A stretch of DNA of 64,000 bases from Evansella alkalicola (GTDB lineage Bacteria; Bacillota; Bacilli; Bacillales; Salisediminibacteriaceae). The notes below the pieces were generated by a model that did no database searches, had not been told where the DNA came from, and saw only the letters and a program-made list of their open reading frames with translations. Shown here piece after piece: positions 35,319 to 43,057 of this stretch; the first letter of the stretch is position 1; every line of letters starts with the position of its first letter. The stretch spans positions 1-64,000 of the forward strand of contig NZ_JAHQCR010000070.1 in assembly GCF_019042735.1 (NCBI RefSeq), written 5' to 3'. The position numbers were made by a program, and so were the translations under genes.

Positions 35319-37187
35319 ATGTACGGCTGGAATAAAGAATATGAAGCAATTATAGAATCGTGTTTTGGGGAATTACGAGGAACTTTTAGTCAGGAACAAT
35401 CCTTTTATATCATTTTAGGAGTTTCGTCTATCACATGGGTAAATTTAAATGATAAATATAATACATCGAACCTAAAACATAAAAGGTATTTGCATGAGTA
35501 CGGCTCATTTATGTTTTTACAAGATGAATTAAAACAGTTTGAGTATGAATTTCCTGAGTTTAAAGGGATCTTAACAGGAATGATGGATAAGGTATTAATT
35601 TATAAGGACAAATCTGAAAATAAGAAGCTAAGACATATTTTTCAAATAGTGGAAAGTGCCAATTTTTCAACAGATGAAGAAGTAAGGATGTTTATCAATC
35701 AGATAACCTCTTATCGCCCTGCAATGTTCGGGTTTAATCAAACACCGGATAGTGTTAAGGAAATAATTGTAGGTTTAATGGATTTTGGTAAAGTAAGGAC
35801 TTTTGCTGATTACTGCTCGGGTATGTCTGGTGTGGCAATTCATATCTTTGAGCGTATGGCCAAAACAGGACGAGATCGAATGAATAGAGAGTTACATTAT
35901 TATGGGGAAGAGATGAATGTAACAAACTTCTTAATATCAAAGTTACTCATGATTGTTAATGGAATAGATAATTATGAAATTGTTAACAAGGATGCTTTAA
36001 GTGATGAAAGTAGTGAACGAGATTTAAAATTCGATTTCATTGTTTCTGATTTTCCCCAAGTCGTGCATTATGATATGGGATACAGATATAATGACCCTAG
36101 ATTAAAATACGGTATTCCAACTCGCAGTAGTGCTGATTGGGCATTTTGCCAGATAGTATTGCATCATTTAAAAGAAAATGGCAAGGGTGTTGTTATCGGA
36201 ACCATGGGTACTTTGGTACGAAGTAATGAAGCCCATATTAGAAAAGGGATCGTGGAAGATGATTTAATTGAGAGTATTATTACTTTACCAACTAACCTAT
36301 ATGAAAAGTCCGGTATAGGAACGGAAATTATTATATTCAATACAAATAAAGATCGTGCTCGGAGGAATAAAGTTTTATTTATTAACGCTAGCGACTATAG
36401 TTATAGGATTAACAAGAACCAACATGCTGTAAGTCCAGAAGGAATTAATAAGATACTGGAATATTATCATCATGGCATTGAAGAGGACCATTTTAGTAAG
36501 TTTGTGGACATAGAAAAAATTAGAGAGTATAACTACACATTAAATCCTAAAGAATATTTGGATTTCGATGTATTGAAAAGTACATTCGAACACAGCGTTA
36601 AGTTAAAAAACATAGCTGAAATTACAAGAGGTGTTCAAGTATCTAAGAGTGATATGGAAATGTTATCAGCGCATCCAACACATTATTTTCTAAATGTTAA
36701 GGACATAGATAATGGAAGGATATATTATGACGAAACTGCCAAGCTTACTAATAAGAAAGCCGATTGGCTAGGGAAGTTCGATATAAAACCAAATGATATT
36801 ATTCTTACATCCAAAGGGTCAACAGTAAGAGTTGCTATTGTCGAAGAACACTCAAGGCCAGCCTTTATTAGCTCAAACCTTACAAGAATAAGAGTAGACC
36901 CTCGAAAGTATAATCCTTATGTTTTATATGAATTTTTACAGAGTGAAATAGGGGTTAAAATGCTTGAGGGTATCCAAACAGGTACGACTATTAAACTCCT
37001 GAACACTTCGCAATTGGAACGGCTTCAAGTACCTTTGTTTGATATCGAATTTATGGATGATATCGGTAACGATATAAGACGAAATAAATTTGATTACGAG
37101 AAAGTAATTGAGGAAGCAATTATGAGATTTGAACATCAGAGAGAGGAATTAACAAGTAAATTGCGATTGTCCATTTCAAAGAAGTAA
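35319..37187 (+). CDS. Orphan N6-methylase/HsdS-like fusion with degraded catalytic motifs
   Basis: A 622-residue protein. Residues about 130-430 match the HsdM-type N-6 DNA methylase fold (ADYCSGMSGVAIHIFERM in the AdoMet-motif place, YGEEMN, LHHLKENGKGVVIGTMGTLVR, ESIITLPTNLYEKSGIGTEIIIF). Residues about 430-622 match one HsdS target-recognition domain (LKNIAEITRGVQVSKSD, IILTSKGSTVRVAI, PYVLYEFLQSE, GTTIKLLNTSQLERLQVPL). The expected NPPF/Y motif is replaced by VSDFPQ and the DPxxGSG motif is altered, so methylation activity is doubtful. No HsdR or nuclease is adjacent. GAAGAGGTG sets the start. Confidence 0.85.
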   Translation: MYGWNKEYEAIIESCFGELRGTFSQEQSFYIILGVSSITWVNLNDKYNTSNLKHKRYLHEYGSFMFLQDELKQFEYEFPEFKGILTGMMDKVLIYKDKSENKKLRHIFQIVESANFSTDEEVRMFINQITSYRPAMFGFNQTPDSVKEIIVGLMDFGKVRTFADYCSGMSGVAIHIFERMAKTGRDRMNRELHYYGEEMNVTNFLISKLLMIVNGIDNYEIVNKDALSDESSERDLKFDFIVSDFPQVVHYDMGYRYNDPRLKYGIPTRSSADWAFCQIVLHHLKENGKGVVIGTMGTLVRSNEAHIRKGIVEDDLIESIITLPTNLYEKSGIGTEIIIFNTNKDRARRNKVLFINASDYSYRINKNQHAVSPEGINKILEYYHHGIEEDHFSKFVDIEKIREYNYTLNPKEYLDFDVLKSTFEHSVKLKNIAEITRGVQVSKSDMEMLSAHPTHYFLNVKDIDNGRIYYDETAKLTNKKADWLGKFDIKPNDIILTSKGSTVRVAIVEEHSRPAFISSNLTRIRVDPRKYNPYVLYEFLQSEIGVKMLEGIQTGTTIKLLNTSQLERLQVPLFDIEFMDDIGNDIRRNKFDYEKVIEEAIMRFEHQREELTSKLRLSISKK

Positions 37188-37236
37188 TTAAGCTTACAAA
37201 GCTAAAATTATATACTTATTTTCGGGGAGGAAACAA

Positions 37237-37464
37237 ATGTTAAAAGAAACTGTCCTTTTAAGAGTAGAATGTCCAGAATGCAGACAAAAATTGATGGATA
37301 AAGCAGAAGATGCTTCGGGTAAAGTCCAACCGAAGTGTAGTAGGTGTAGGAATGTATGGGAAGTTGATTTGGGAACAAATGAATTCAAATTAATAAGTAA
37401 AAAAACCTATACCGAGACGAAAAGGAGCCTAAAGAGCTACCTTAAGGGCCGGATAGACCATTAA
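37237..37464 (+). CDS. Com-like zinc-ribbon protein (paralogue 1)
   Basis: A 75-residue protein with two CxxC pairs, VECPECRQKL at about 10-19 and PKCSRCRNVWEVD at about 32-44, resembling phage Mu Com and related small zinc ribbons. Mu Com binds mRNA and activates translation. Paralogue 2 at 37616 is about 65 percent identical by eye (shared LMDK-EDA-GKVQ and WEVDLGT-EFKLIS). GGGGAGG precedes the ATG. Its last 18 codons lie inside the first of four structured elements, so coding and RNA structure overlap. Confidence 0.8.
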   Translation: MLKETVLLRVECPECRQKLMDKAEDASGKVQPKCSRCRNVWEVDLGTNEFKLISKKTYTETKRSLKSYLKGRIDH

Positions 37465-37499
37465 GTAATTCATTAATGGTTTATCCGGCCCTGTTTTTA
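37411..37499 (+). ncRNA. Tandem structured element, copy 1 (terminator-ended)
   Basis: It begins ACCGAGACGAAAAGGAG, continues to GAGCTACCTTAAG, then forms a long stem (GGGCCGGATA at 37446-37455 with TATCCGGCCC at 37482-37491, inner ACCATTAA/TTAATGGT) followed by TGTTTTTA. It shares head, middle and stem words with copies 2-4. Confidence 0.7.
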
Positions 37500-37615
37500 T
37501 TTGCTAGCATAATTTATCACTATACAAGAACAAGTGTTCTTATGTAAAATGTAAATATGGTGGAAGTGAAAAATTAATAAAAGGTTTAAAACATAAACAT
37601 AGTTAGGAGGACATA

Positions 37616-37810
37616 ATGACAAAAGAAGCTATCGTAATAAGAGTCGAATGCCTTGTTTGTGGACAGAGGTTAATGGATAAGGAAGAAGATGCAACAGGTA
37701 AGGTTCAAGTCAAGTGCAGTAAATGTAAAAGGGTATGGGAAGTTGATTTAGGAACAGATGAATTCAAGTTAATAAGCGGAAAACCAATACCGAGACGAAA
37801 AGGAGTCTGA
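37616..37810 (+). CDS. Com-like zinc-ribbon protein (paralogue 2)
   Basis: A 64-residue paralogue of the previous zinc ribbon. CxxC pairs are VECLVCGQRL and VKCSKCKRVWEVD; it ends in a basic tail PIPRRKGV. TTAGGAGG precedes the ATG. Its stop codon lies inside structured element copy 2, exactly as paralogue 1 runs into copy 1, so each gene plus element looks like one duplicated cassette. An RNA-binding role by analogy with Com is inference. Confidence 0.8.
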   Translation: MTKEAIVIRVECLVCGQRLMDKEEDATGKVQVKCSKCKRVWEVDLGTDEFKLISGKPIPRRKGV

Positions 37811-37868
37811 AGAACTACCTTAAGGGCCGGATGACTGTCGACAATGGCAGTCATCTGGCTTTTTTTTG
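37789..37868 (+). ncRNA. Tandem structured element, copy 2
   Basis: ACCGAGACGAAAAGGAGTC, then GAAGAACTACCTTAAG, then a 13-bp stem opening with GGCCGGATGACTG and closing with CAGTCATCTGGCT, then seven more T. The first 37 bases differ from copy 1 at only a few positions. Confidence 0.7.
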
Positions 37869-37893
37869 TTTTAAAAGTTCATATCACGATTAT

Positions 37894-37965
37894 ACCGAGC
37901 GAGGAATCCTAAGAATTACCCAGGCCGGATAATTACTTTTTTTAGTAGTTATTCGGCTTTTTTAT
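37894..37965 (+). ncRNA. Tandem structured element, copy 3 (no zinc ribbon)
   Basis: ACCGAGCGAGGAATCC, AAGAATTACCCA, then GGCCGGATAATTACT pairing with AGTAGTTATTCGGCT and a T6 run. No protein gene precedes this copy. Confidence 0.65.
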
Positions 37966-37991
37966 GTTCTTAGAAATTAAAAATAATCGGT

Positions 37992-38088
37992 ACCGAGCAA
38001 CGGAGTCGTGGTGAACTACCTATAGGCCGGACAATGGATAACCCTGATCAGGGTTAGCTGTTGTCCGGCCTTTTTTTTGTCTCTTTTT
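37992..38088 (+). ncRNA. Tandem structured element, copy 4 (no zinc ribbon)
   Basis: ACCGAGCAACGGAGTC, GTGAACTACCTATA, then GGCCGGACAA pairing with TTGTCCGGCC, with an inner ACCCT/AGGGT hairpin and a T8 run. It ends 40 bases before the start of the sigma-like gene. Confidence 0.7.
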
Positions 38089-38128
38089 CCCCTGACGGCT
38101 CCTTGCCGGGCCATTGGAGGAAAAGAGA

Positions 38129-38563
38129 ATGAGCAAGTTTATCTACGTTGGCAAGGAGCGAGTACCAGTAAGTGAGGAGATTTATAAAGAGTACTACAGA
38201 ATGAAAAGACGTGAGAGATACCTAGAAGAGGATATTAAAGTTGGAAGGATAGAGGTTGATCCTGAAGCTGAAACATTTGATTTTATCCCAAGCAAAGAAG
38301 ATTCAATCAATCGATTGATGGAGCAAGGTGCAGATTTTGAAGGCGATCAGCTAGTAGAAGATATTATTTGCGATAAAGCAACTCTATTAATCTTGCAGGA
38401 AGCAGTTGCAGAACTCGAGCGAGAGGAGCGGGAACTGATTGAAGCACTTTACTATAAAAATCTTACTTTAAGAGAGGTAGCAAGCGAAGAAAATATCTCA
38501 CAGGTTGCTGTATTTAAAAGGCATAAAAAGGTGTTAAGCAAATTAAAGAAAATTTTTCAGTGA
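38129..38563 (+). CDS. Sigma-70 region 4-like phage regulator (early)
   Basis: A 144-residue protein. The C-terminal third is a sigma region 4-type helix-turn-helix (LIEALYYKNLTLREVASEEN, VAVFKRHKKVLSKLKKIF). The N-terminal part is acidic and lacks a full region 2. Such proteins are common regulators in Firmicutes prophages. The ATG at 38129 has GGAGG at 38116-38120; the longer TTG frame would overlap that site. It is followed by three copies of a GTTAAC-centred site that may be its operators. Confidence 0.82.
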   Translation: MSKFIYVGKERVPVSEEIYKEYYRMKRRERYLEEDIKVGRIEVDPEAETFDFIPSKEDSINRLMEQGADFEGDQLVEDIICDKATLLILQEAVAELEREERELIEALYYKNLTLREVASEENISQVAVFKRHKKVLSKLKKIFQ

Positions 38564-38683
38564 TTTTGGTTAACAAACTGTCACTCTCGTTGGCTAGTAA
38601 TTGAGAGGGAAAATTGTTAACCAAAAAGATCATTTTTAGGACCGGAAAAAAATAGAAACTTTTTTATGAATTTTGGTTAACAA
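38564..38683. promoter_or_regulatory. Three 13-bp operator-like repeats (TTTTGGTTAACAA)
   Basis: TTTTGGTTAACAA occurs at 38564-38576 and 38671-38683, and its exact complement TTGTTAACCAAAA at 38614-38626. Each direct copy is followed by a similar stretch with CTCTC and TTGGCTA, so a unit of about 47 bases is duplicated. Copies 1 and 2 could also fold into a long hairpin followed by CATTTTT. Confidence 0.7.
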
Positions 38684-38743
38684 ATGACTCTCTCCATTGG
38701 CTAACAAGTGAAGGGCATTATTTAAAGTTAGGAGGTGAACCCG

Positions 38744-38911
38744 ATGACAACTCAAGCAAAGGAAAAAATAGTGACGACTGTTTCCAATAAAGAAATGCAG
38801 GAAGAAATGGTTGGTGTACTTACTGCCATCAGCATTGTATCTAAAAGACTAGCAAACCGATTAACCCAACTAGATGAAAACGAAAAGAAAGGAGAAGCAG
38901 AACATGAGTAA
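38744..38911 (+). CDS. Small phage protein of unknown function, 55 residues
   Basis: It begins MTTQAKEKIVTTVSNKEMQE and is mostly helical (VGVLTAISIVSKRLANRLTQL), ending in a Glu/Lys-rich tail. GGAGGTGAACCCG is an excellent ribosome site. It overlaps the next gene by 8 bases. I recognise the type as a recurrent prophage early protein but know no function. Confidence 0.75.
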   Translation: MTTQAKEKIVTTVSNKEMQEEMVGVLTAISIVSKRLANRLTQLDENEKKGEAEHE

Positions 38912-39257
38912 AATCAAACTCGCTCTTGATGTAGTAAACGATTTAAGGAACTTAGCTGGTAGTATTGAAGGTTTGGTTGAGGCAATGAAAGCAAATGAAA
39001 CAGAGGTTGCGAAAGCTGAACTGGAACAACCCAAGAAAACAAAGACTAAGAAATCAACGGAGTCAAAACAAGAGTCCGAACCGGAACAAAAGCAACCCAC
39101 TCTTGAAGAAGTTCGAGCTGCGATGGCGGAGAAAAATCGTGAAGGACATAGAGAAGCGATCAAATCAATTCTTATTAAATATGGAGCTAATAAGCTGACT
39201 GCCCTTGATTCAAAGCATTACACAGAAGTGATGAAAGAAGTGGGTGACATTAAATGA
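38904..39257 (+). CDS. Phage early protein of unknown function, 117 residues
   Basis: The N-terminus MSKIKLALDVVNDLRNLAGS is helical. A Lys/Glu/Ser/Thr-rich linker follows (PKKTKTKKSTESK). The C-terminal part is compact (LEEVRAAMAEKN, AIKSILIKYGANKLTALD), resembling the small C-terminal domain seen next to phage recombination genes. The ATG at 38904 follows AAAGGAG; the open frame extends 10 codons further without a site. The stop overlaps the following start by four bases. Confidence 0.75.
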   Translation: MSKIKLALDVVNDLRNLAGSIEGLVEAMKANETEVAKAELEQPKKTKTKKSTESKQESEPEQKQPTLEEVRAAMAEKNREGHREAIKSILIKYGANKLTALDSKHYTEVMKEVGDIK

Positions 39258-40390
39258 GTGGATCACATAATTCTCACTCCATTTACTCCGCTTCAGGTGC
39301 TCATCGCTGGATGGCTTGTCCGCCTTCCGCTCATTTGGAGCAACAGTTTCCAAATGAAACAAGTGTTTTTGCAGAAGAGGGAACTGCTGCACATGATCTA
39401 GCGGAGCATAAGTTAAGAAAAGCACTGAAGCTACGTTCGAGGAAACCCGTTAGTAAGTTTCATTCAGATGAGATGGACGAATACACTGATGCTTATGTGG
39501 AGTACTGCCTATCATTAATTGAACAAGAAAAGGAGCAGTGCAAAGATATTCAGGTTCTTATTGAACAGAAGTTAGACTTCAGTGATTTCGTAAAAGATGG
39601 CTTCGGTACTGGTGACCTGGTTGTAGTAGGGGATGGCACTCTTCATGTAGTTGATTTTAAGTACGGCAAAGGTGTAGTGGTATCAGCGGAACGCAATCCG
39701 CAGATGATGTTGTATGCCCTCGGAGCTTTATCCCTGTTTGAAATGCTCTATCAGATTGATCGAATTTCAATGGTTATTGTTCAGCCAAGGGTAGATAACT
39801 TCTCTACTTATGAAATGAGCGTGGACGAGCTTCTCGATTGGGCAGAGGGTGAGTTGAAGCCGAAAGCGTTACTAGCCAGTAAAGGTGAAGGAGAGTTTTG
39901 TGCAGGTGATCATTGCCGATTTTGCAGGGCAAAAAATCAGTGCCGAGCTAGAGCAGTAAAGAACCTAGAGCTTCTTAAATATGAGTTCGCAGATCCATCC
40001 TTACTTTCGGATGATGAAATTGCAGAAATTATTGGTGTAGCAGATGAACTCTCCAAATGGGCGAGTGATATTTACACCTATGCTAGTGCTCTTGCCATTA
40101 ACGAAGGTAGGCAGTGGGATGGATTTAAGTTAGTGGAGAGTCGTACCCGTAGAAAGTATTCCGATGAAAAAGCTGTAGCTGAGGCAGCAAAGGAAGCCGG
40201 TTACAGCGATATTTTCAACGAGAGTCTAATCTCCATCACGGAGATGGAGAAGCTCATGGGCAAGAAGAAGTTCAAAGAAATTCTTGGAGCCTTCGTGGAC
40301 AAACCCAAAGGCAAACTTACTTTGGTATCAGAAGCAGATAAAAGAAAAGCTGTCGATCCAGTAGCGGCTGAGTTTCAAGTGGAAGGATAA
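39254..40390 (+). CDS. DUF2800 phage protein (Cas4/RecB-like nuclease fold)
   Basis: A 378-residue DUF2800 protein. The start SASGAHRWMACPPSAHLEQ with EGTAAHDLAE is typical. A PD-(D/E)xK-like core is seen in GTGDLVVVGDGTLHVVDFKYGKG, with Asp and Asp-x-Lys in place, followed by QMMLYALGAL. The Cys cluster FCAGDHCRFCRAKNQCRARA, with the first conserved Cys of the initial motif, could hold an iron-sulphur cluster as in Cas4/AddB. A role in phage recombination or replication is likely. ATGA overlap with the preceding gene. Confidence 0.88.
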   Translation: MSGSHNSHSIYSASGAHRWMACPPSAHLEQQFPNETSVFAEEGTAAHDLAEHKLRKALKLRSRKPVSKFHSDEMDEYTDAYVEYCLSLIEQEKEQCKDIQVLIEQKLDFSDFVKDGFGTGDLVVVGDGTLHVVDFKYGKGVVVSAERNPQMMLYALGALSLFEMLYQIDRISMVIVQPRVDNFSTYEMSVDELLDWAEGELKPKALLASKGEGEFCAGDHCRFCRAKNQCRARAVKNLELLKYEFADPSLLSDDEIAEIIGVADELSKWASDIYTYASALAINEGRQWDGFKLVESRTRRKYSDEKAVAEAAKEAGYSDIFNESLISITEMEKLMGKKKFKEILGAFVDKPKGKLTLVSEADKRKAVDPVAAEFQVEG

Positions 40391-40462
40391 AGTTAATCAA
40401 TCGATTGATTAACGATATAGCGAGTAATCGTATCTATAAACCAATTTTAGGAGGATTTATTC

Positions 40463-41002
40463 ATGAGTAAAAATACGAAAATTGTTGTTCCAGGAAGATT
40501 TAGTTTTGTGAATGTGTGGGAGCCGAAAAGTATTAATGGGAGTGATCCGAAGTACAGTATTTCTTTAATTATTTCAAAAAGTGATAAGAAGACAGTTGCT
40601 GCCATTCAGAAGGCCATTGAAGCAGCAAAGCAAGATGGGTTGGCGAAGTTCGGTGGTAAGATCCCGGCTAACTTAAAGACTCCATTGAGAGACGGTGATA
40701 TTGACCGTCCTGATGATCCAAATTATGAAGATTGTTATTTCATTAATACTAACTCTAAAGACGCACCACAGATTGTTGATGCAAAGATCCAACCGATTCT
40801 CGAGCGTAGTGAAGTGTATAGTGGTTGCTACGGAAAAGTGAGCATTAATTTTTATGCTTTCAATACGAACGGGAACCGTGGGATCGCCGCTGGATTAGGT
40901 AACGTTCAAAAGCTCCGTGATGGTGAATCTTTGGGTGGGAAAAGCAGAGCTGAGGATGATTTTGAAATTGAGACGGATGAAGATGATGATTTCTTGCAAT
41001 AG
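40463..41002 (+). CDS. DUF2815 phage protein, probable ssDNA-binding
   Basis: A 179-residue DUF2815 protein that always travels with DUF2800 and the polymerase in this phage type. It has an OB-fold-like beta-rich core (KIVVPGRFSFVNVWEPK, GCYGKVSINFYAFN) and a very acidic C-terminal tail (FEIETDEDDDFLQ), the hallmark of single-strand-binding proteins. The function is inferred from these features. TTAGGAGG is upstream. Confidence 0.85.
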   Translation: MSKNTKIVVPGRFSFVNVWEPKSINGSDPKYSISLIISKSDKKTVAAIQKAIEAAKQDGLAKFGGKIPANLKTPLRDGDIDRPDDPNYEDCYFINTNSKDAPQIVDAKIQPILERSEVYSGCYGKVSINFYAFNTNGNRGIAAGLGNVQKLRDGESLGGKSRAEDDFEIETDEDDDFLQ

Positions 41003-41068
41003 AGGAAATACTCATGGCAGCTGGGAGCCATTTAAGCTGTTTGGACATCCAAAGGTGGTGGTCAGTCT

Positions 41069-43027
41069 ATGAAAACAATGTCATTAGACATTGAGACATA
41101 TTCGGATATTGACCTTGGTAAATGTGGCGTTTATCGATATGCCGATAGTCCGAATTTCGATATTTTGCTGTTTGCCTACAGCATTGATGGGGGTCCTGTT
41201 GAGTTGATTGACTTGGCTAGAGGGGAACAACTCCCTCCAGAAGTTATTGAATCCTTGAAGGATACTACTGTGATTAAGACGGCCTTTAATGCCAACTTTG
41301 AACGTATTTGTCTGTCGCGTTATTTAAGTCGAAAGTTTAATAGAACGATTGTTTTAAACCCTGATAGTTGGTCATGCAGCATGACGCAGGCAGCTCTTTT
41401 GGGGTTACCACTATCACTTGATAATGTCGGCAAGGTGCTGGGCCTTGAAGATCAAAAACTATCGGAAGGGAAAACTTTAATCAGGTATTTTTGTATTCCT
41501 TGTAAACCAACAGCGGCTAATGGTGGAAGGACACGGAATCGACCAGTGGATGCTCCAGAAAAGTGGGAGCTGTTTAAGAAATACAACATTCGGGATGTTG
41601 AGGTGGAGCTAGCGATACGGGAAAAGCTAGCTTCCTACCCAATACCGGAGAATGAACAAACCATCTACATCCTTGACCAAAAAATTAACGATCGAGGACT
41701 GTTGGTAGATATGGATATGGTGAATGAGGCCATTTCGTGTGACCGACAGTTTACTGTTGCGGCTACTGAAAGAGCCTATGAACTGACGGGTCTTGAAAAC
41801 CCTAACTCAGTCGCTCAGTTAAAAGACTGGCTGGCAGAGCGGGGAGTGGAAGTAGAGAGTCTATCAAAAAAAGCTGTGTCTGAGCTGGTGGAAGAAACGG
41901 AAGGGGAAGTCGAAGAGGCTTTGAAGTTACGACTTTTAATGGCTAAGACGAGTGTGAAGAAGTATGAAGCCATTGAACGCGCCGTTTGCTCTGATGGCAG
42001 AGTTCATGGACTGTTTCAGTTTTATGGTGCTAACCGGACAGGCAGATGGGCTGGCCGATTAGTTCAGTTTCAAAATCTGCCTCAGAATCATTTGAGAGAT
42101 TTAGAGCTTGCTAGAGATTTAGTAAAAGAGGGCAGAGTGGATGATGTTGAACTGCTCTTTGGGAATACGCCCAATGTATTATCAGAGCTGATTAGAACAG
42201 CTTTTATTCCGAAAGAGGGTCATAGTTTTGTTGTTGCAGACTTTTCAGCGATTGAAGCAAGAGTGATTTCATGGCTTGCTGGTGAGAAGTGGCGGATTGA
42301 TGTGTTTTCATCCCACGGAAAGATTTATGAAGCGGCGGCATCGATGATGTTTCATGTTCCTTTTGAAAGTGTGACAAAGGGTAGTCGATTAAGACAGAAA
42401 GGGAAAATTTCCGAATTAGCCTGTGGTTATGGTGGCGGTGTTGGAGCGTTAAAGGCGATGGGTGCGATTGAAATGGGTGTTGCGGAACAGGAGCTGCAAG
42501 GCTTAATTGACAACTGGAGAGCAGCAAACCCCCGCGTTGTGAACTTCTGGTGGGAAGTAGATAGAGCAGCGATCGAAGCAGTGAAGGAAAGAACAAGAAC
42601 AAGTACGCATGGACTTATTTTTACGTATCGAAGTGGCATGCTTTTTATCACTTTACCGTCAGGGAGAAACCTTGTTTATGTGAAACCGAAGCTTGCTCTA
42701 AACAAATTTGGTCGAGAAGGTCTCACTTATGAAGGGATTGGTACGACAAAGAAGTGGGAGCGGATTGAAACGTATGGCCCTAAAATCGTTGAGAACATTG
42801 TCCAAGCAACCTCACGTGATCTATTGGCAGAAGCCATGCTTAGGTTGGATCAAACGGGATATGACATTGTCGCTCATGTGCATGATGAGGTCATTTGTGA
42901 GGTGCCCCAGGGAACGAATCGTTCCGTAGGGGAAGTTTGTGAAGTAATGGGTATTGCACCCGAATGGGCTGATGGATTACCGCTAAAGGCAGAAGGCTAT
43001 GAGTGTTCATTTTACCAGAAAGATTAG
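41069..43027 (+). CDS. Phage family A DNA polymerase with 3'-5' exonuclease
   Basis: A 652-residue replicative polymerase. The exonuclease domain opens with SLDIETYSDIDL (Asp-x-Glu) and has NANFERICLSRYL. Palm motif A is VVADFSAIEARVISWLAGE. Motif B is in RLRQKGKISELACGYGG. Motif C is VAHVHDEVICEVP. The thumb/fingers order is normal and no 5' nuclease domain is present, as usual in phages. AAAGGTGGTGG precedes the ATG. It is followed by the helicase-primase, so the replication genes are contiguous. Confidence 0.95.
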   Translation: MKTMSLDIETYSDIDLGKCGVYRYADSPNFDILLFAYSIDGGPVELIDLARGEQLPPEVIESLKDTTVIKTAFNANFERICLSRYLSRKFNRTIVLNPDSWSCSMTQAALLGLPLSLDNVGKVLGLEDQKLSEGKTLIRYFCIPCKPTAANGGRTRNRPVDAPEKWELFKKYNIRDVEVELAIREKLASYPIPENEQTIYILDQKINDRGLLVDMDMVNEAISCDRQFTVAATERAYELTGLENPNSVAQLKDWLAERGVEVESLSKKAVSELVEETEGEVEEALKLRLLMAKTSVKKYEAIERAVCSDGRVHGLFQFYGANRTGRWAGRLVQFQNLPQNHLRDLELARDLVKEGRVDDVELLFGNTPNVLSELIRTAFIPKEGHSFVVADFSAIEARVISWLAGEKWRIDVFSSHGKIYEAAASMMFHVPFESVTKGSRLRQKGKISELACGYGGGVGALKAMGAIEMGVAEQELQGLIDNWRAANPRVVNFWWEVDRAAIEAVKERTRTSTHGLIFTYRSGMLFITLPSGRNLVYVKPKLALNKFGREGLTYEGIGTTKKWERIETYGPKIVENIVQATSRDLLAEAMLRLDQTGYDIVAHVHDEVICEVPQGTNRSVGEVCEVMGIAPEWADGLPLKAEGYECSFYQKD

Positions 43028-43057
43028 TGCTTCTTTTAGGAGAGGGAGGAGGACACG

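Noticed and set aside
35319..37187. Complete type I restriction system
   Set aside because: No HsdR-like helicase-nuclease is found on either side, and the methylase motifs are degraded.
42204..42602. 132-codon minus-strand frame in the polymerase gene
   Set aside because: Shadow of polymerase motifs A and B on the other strand.
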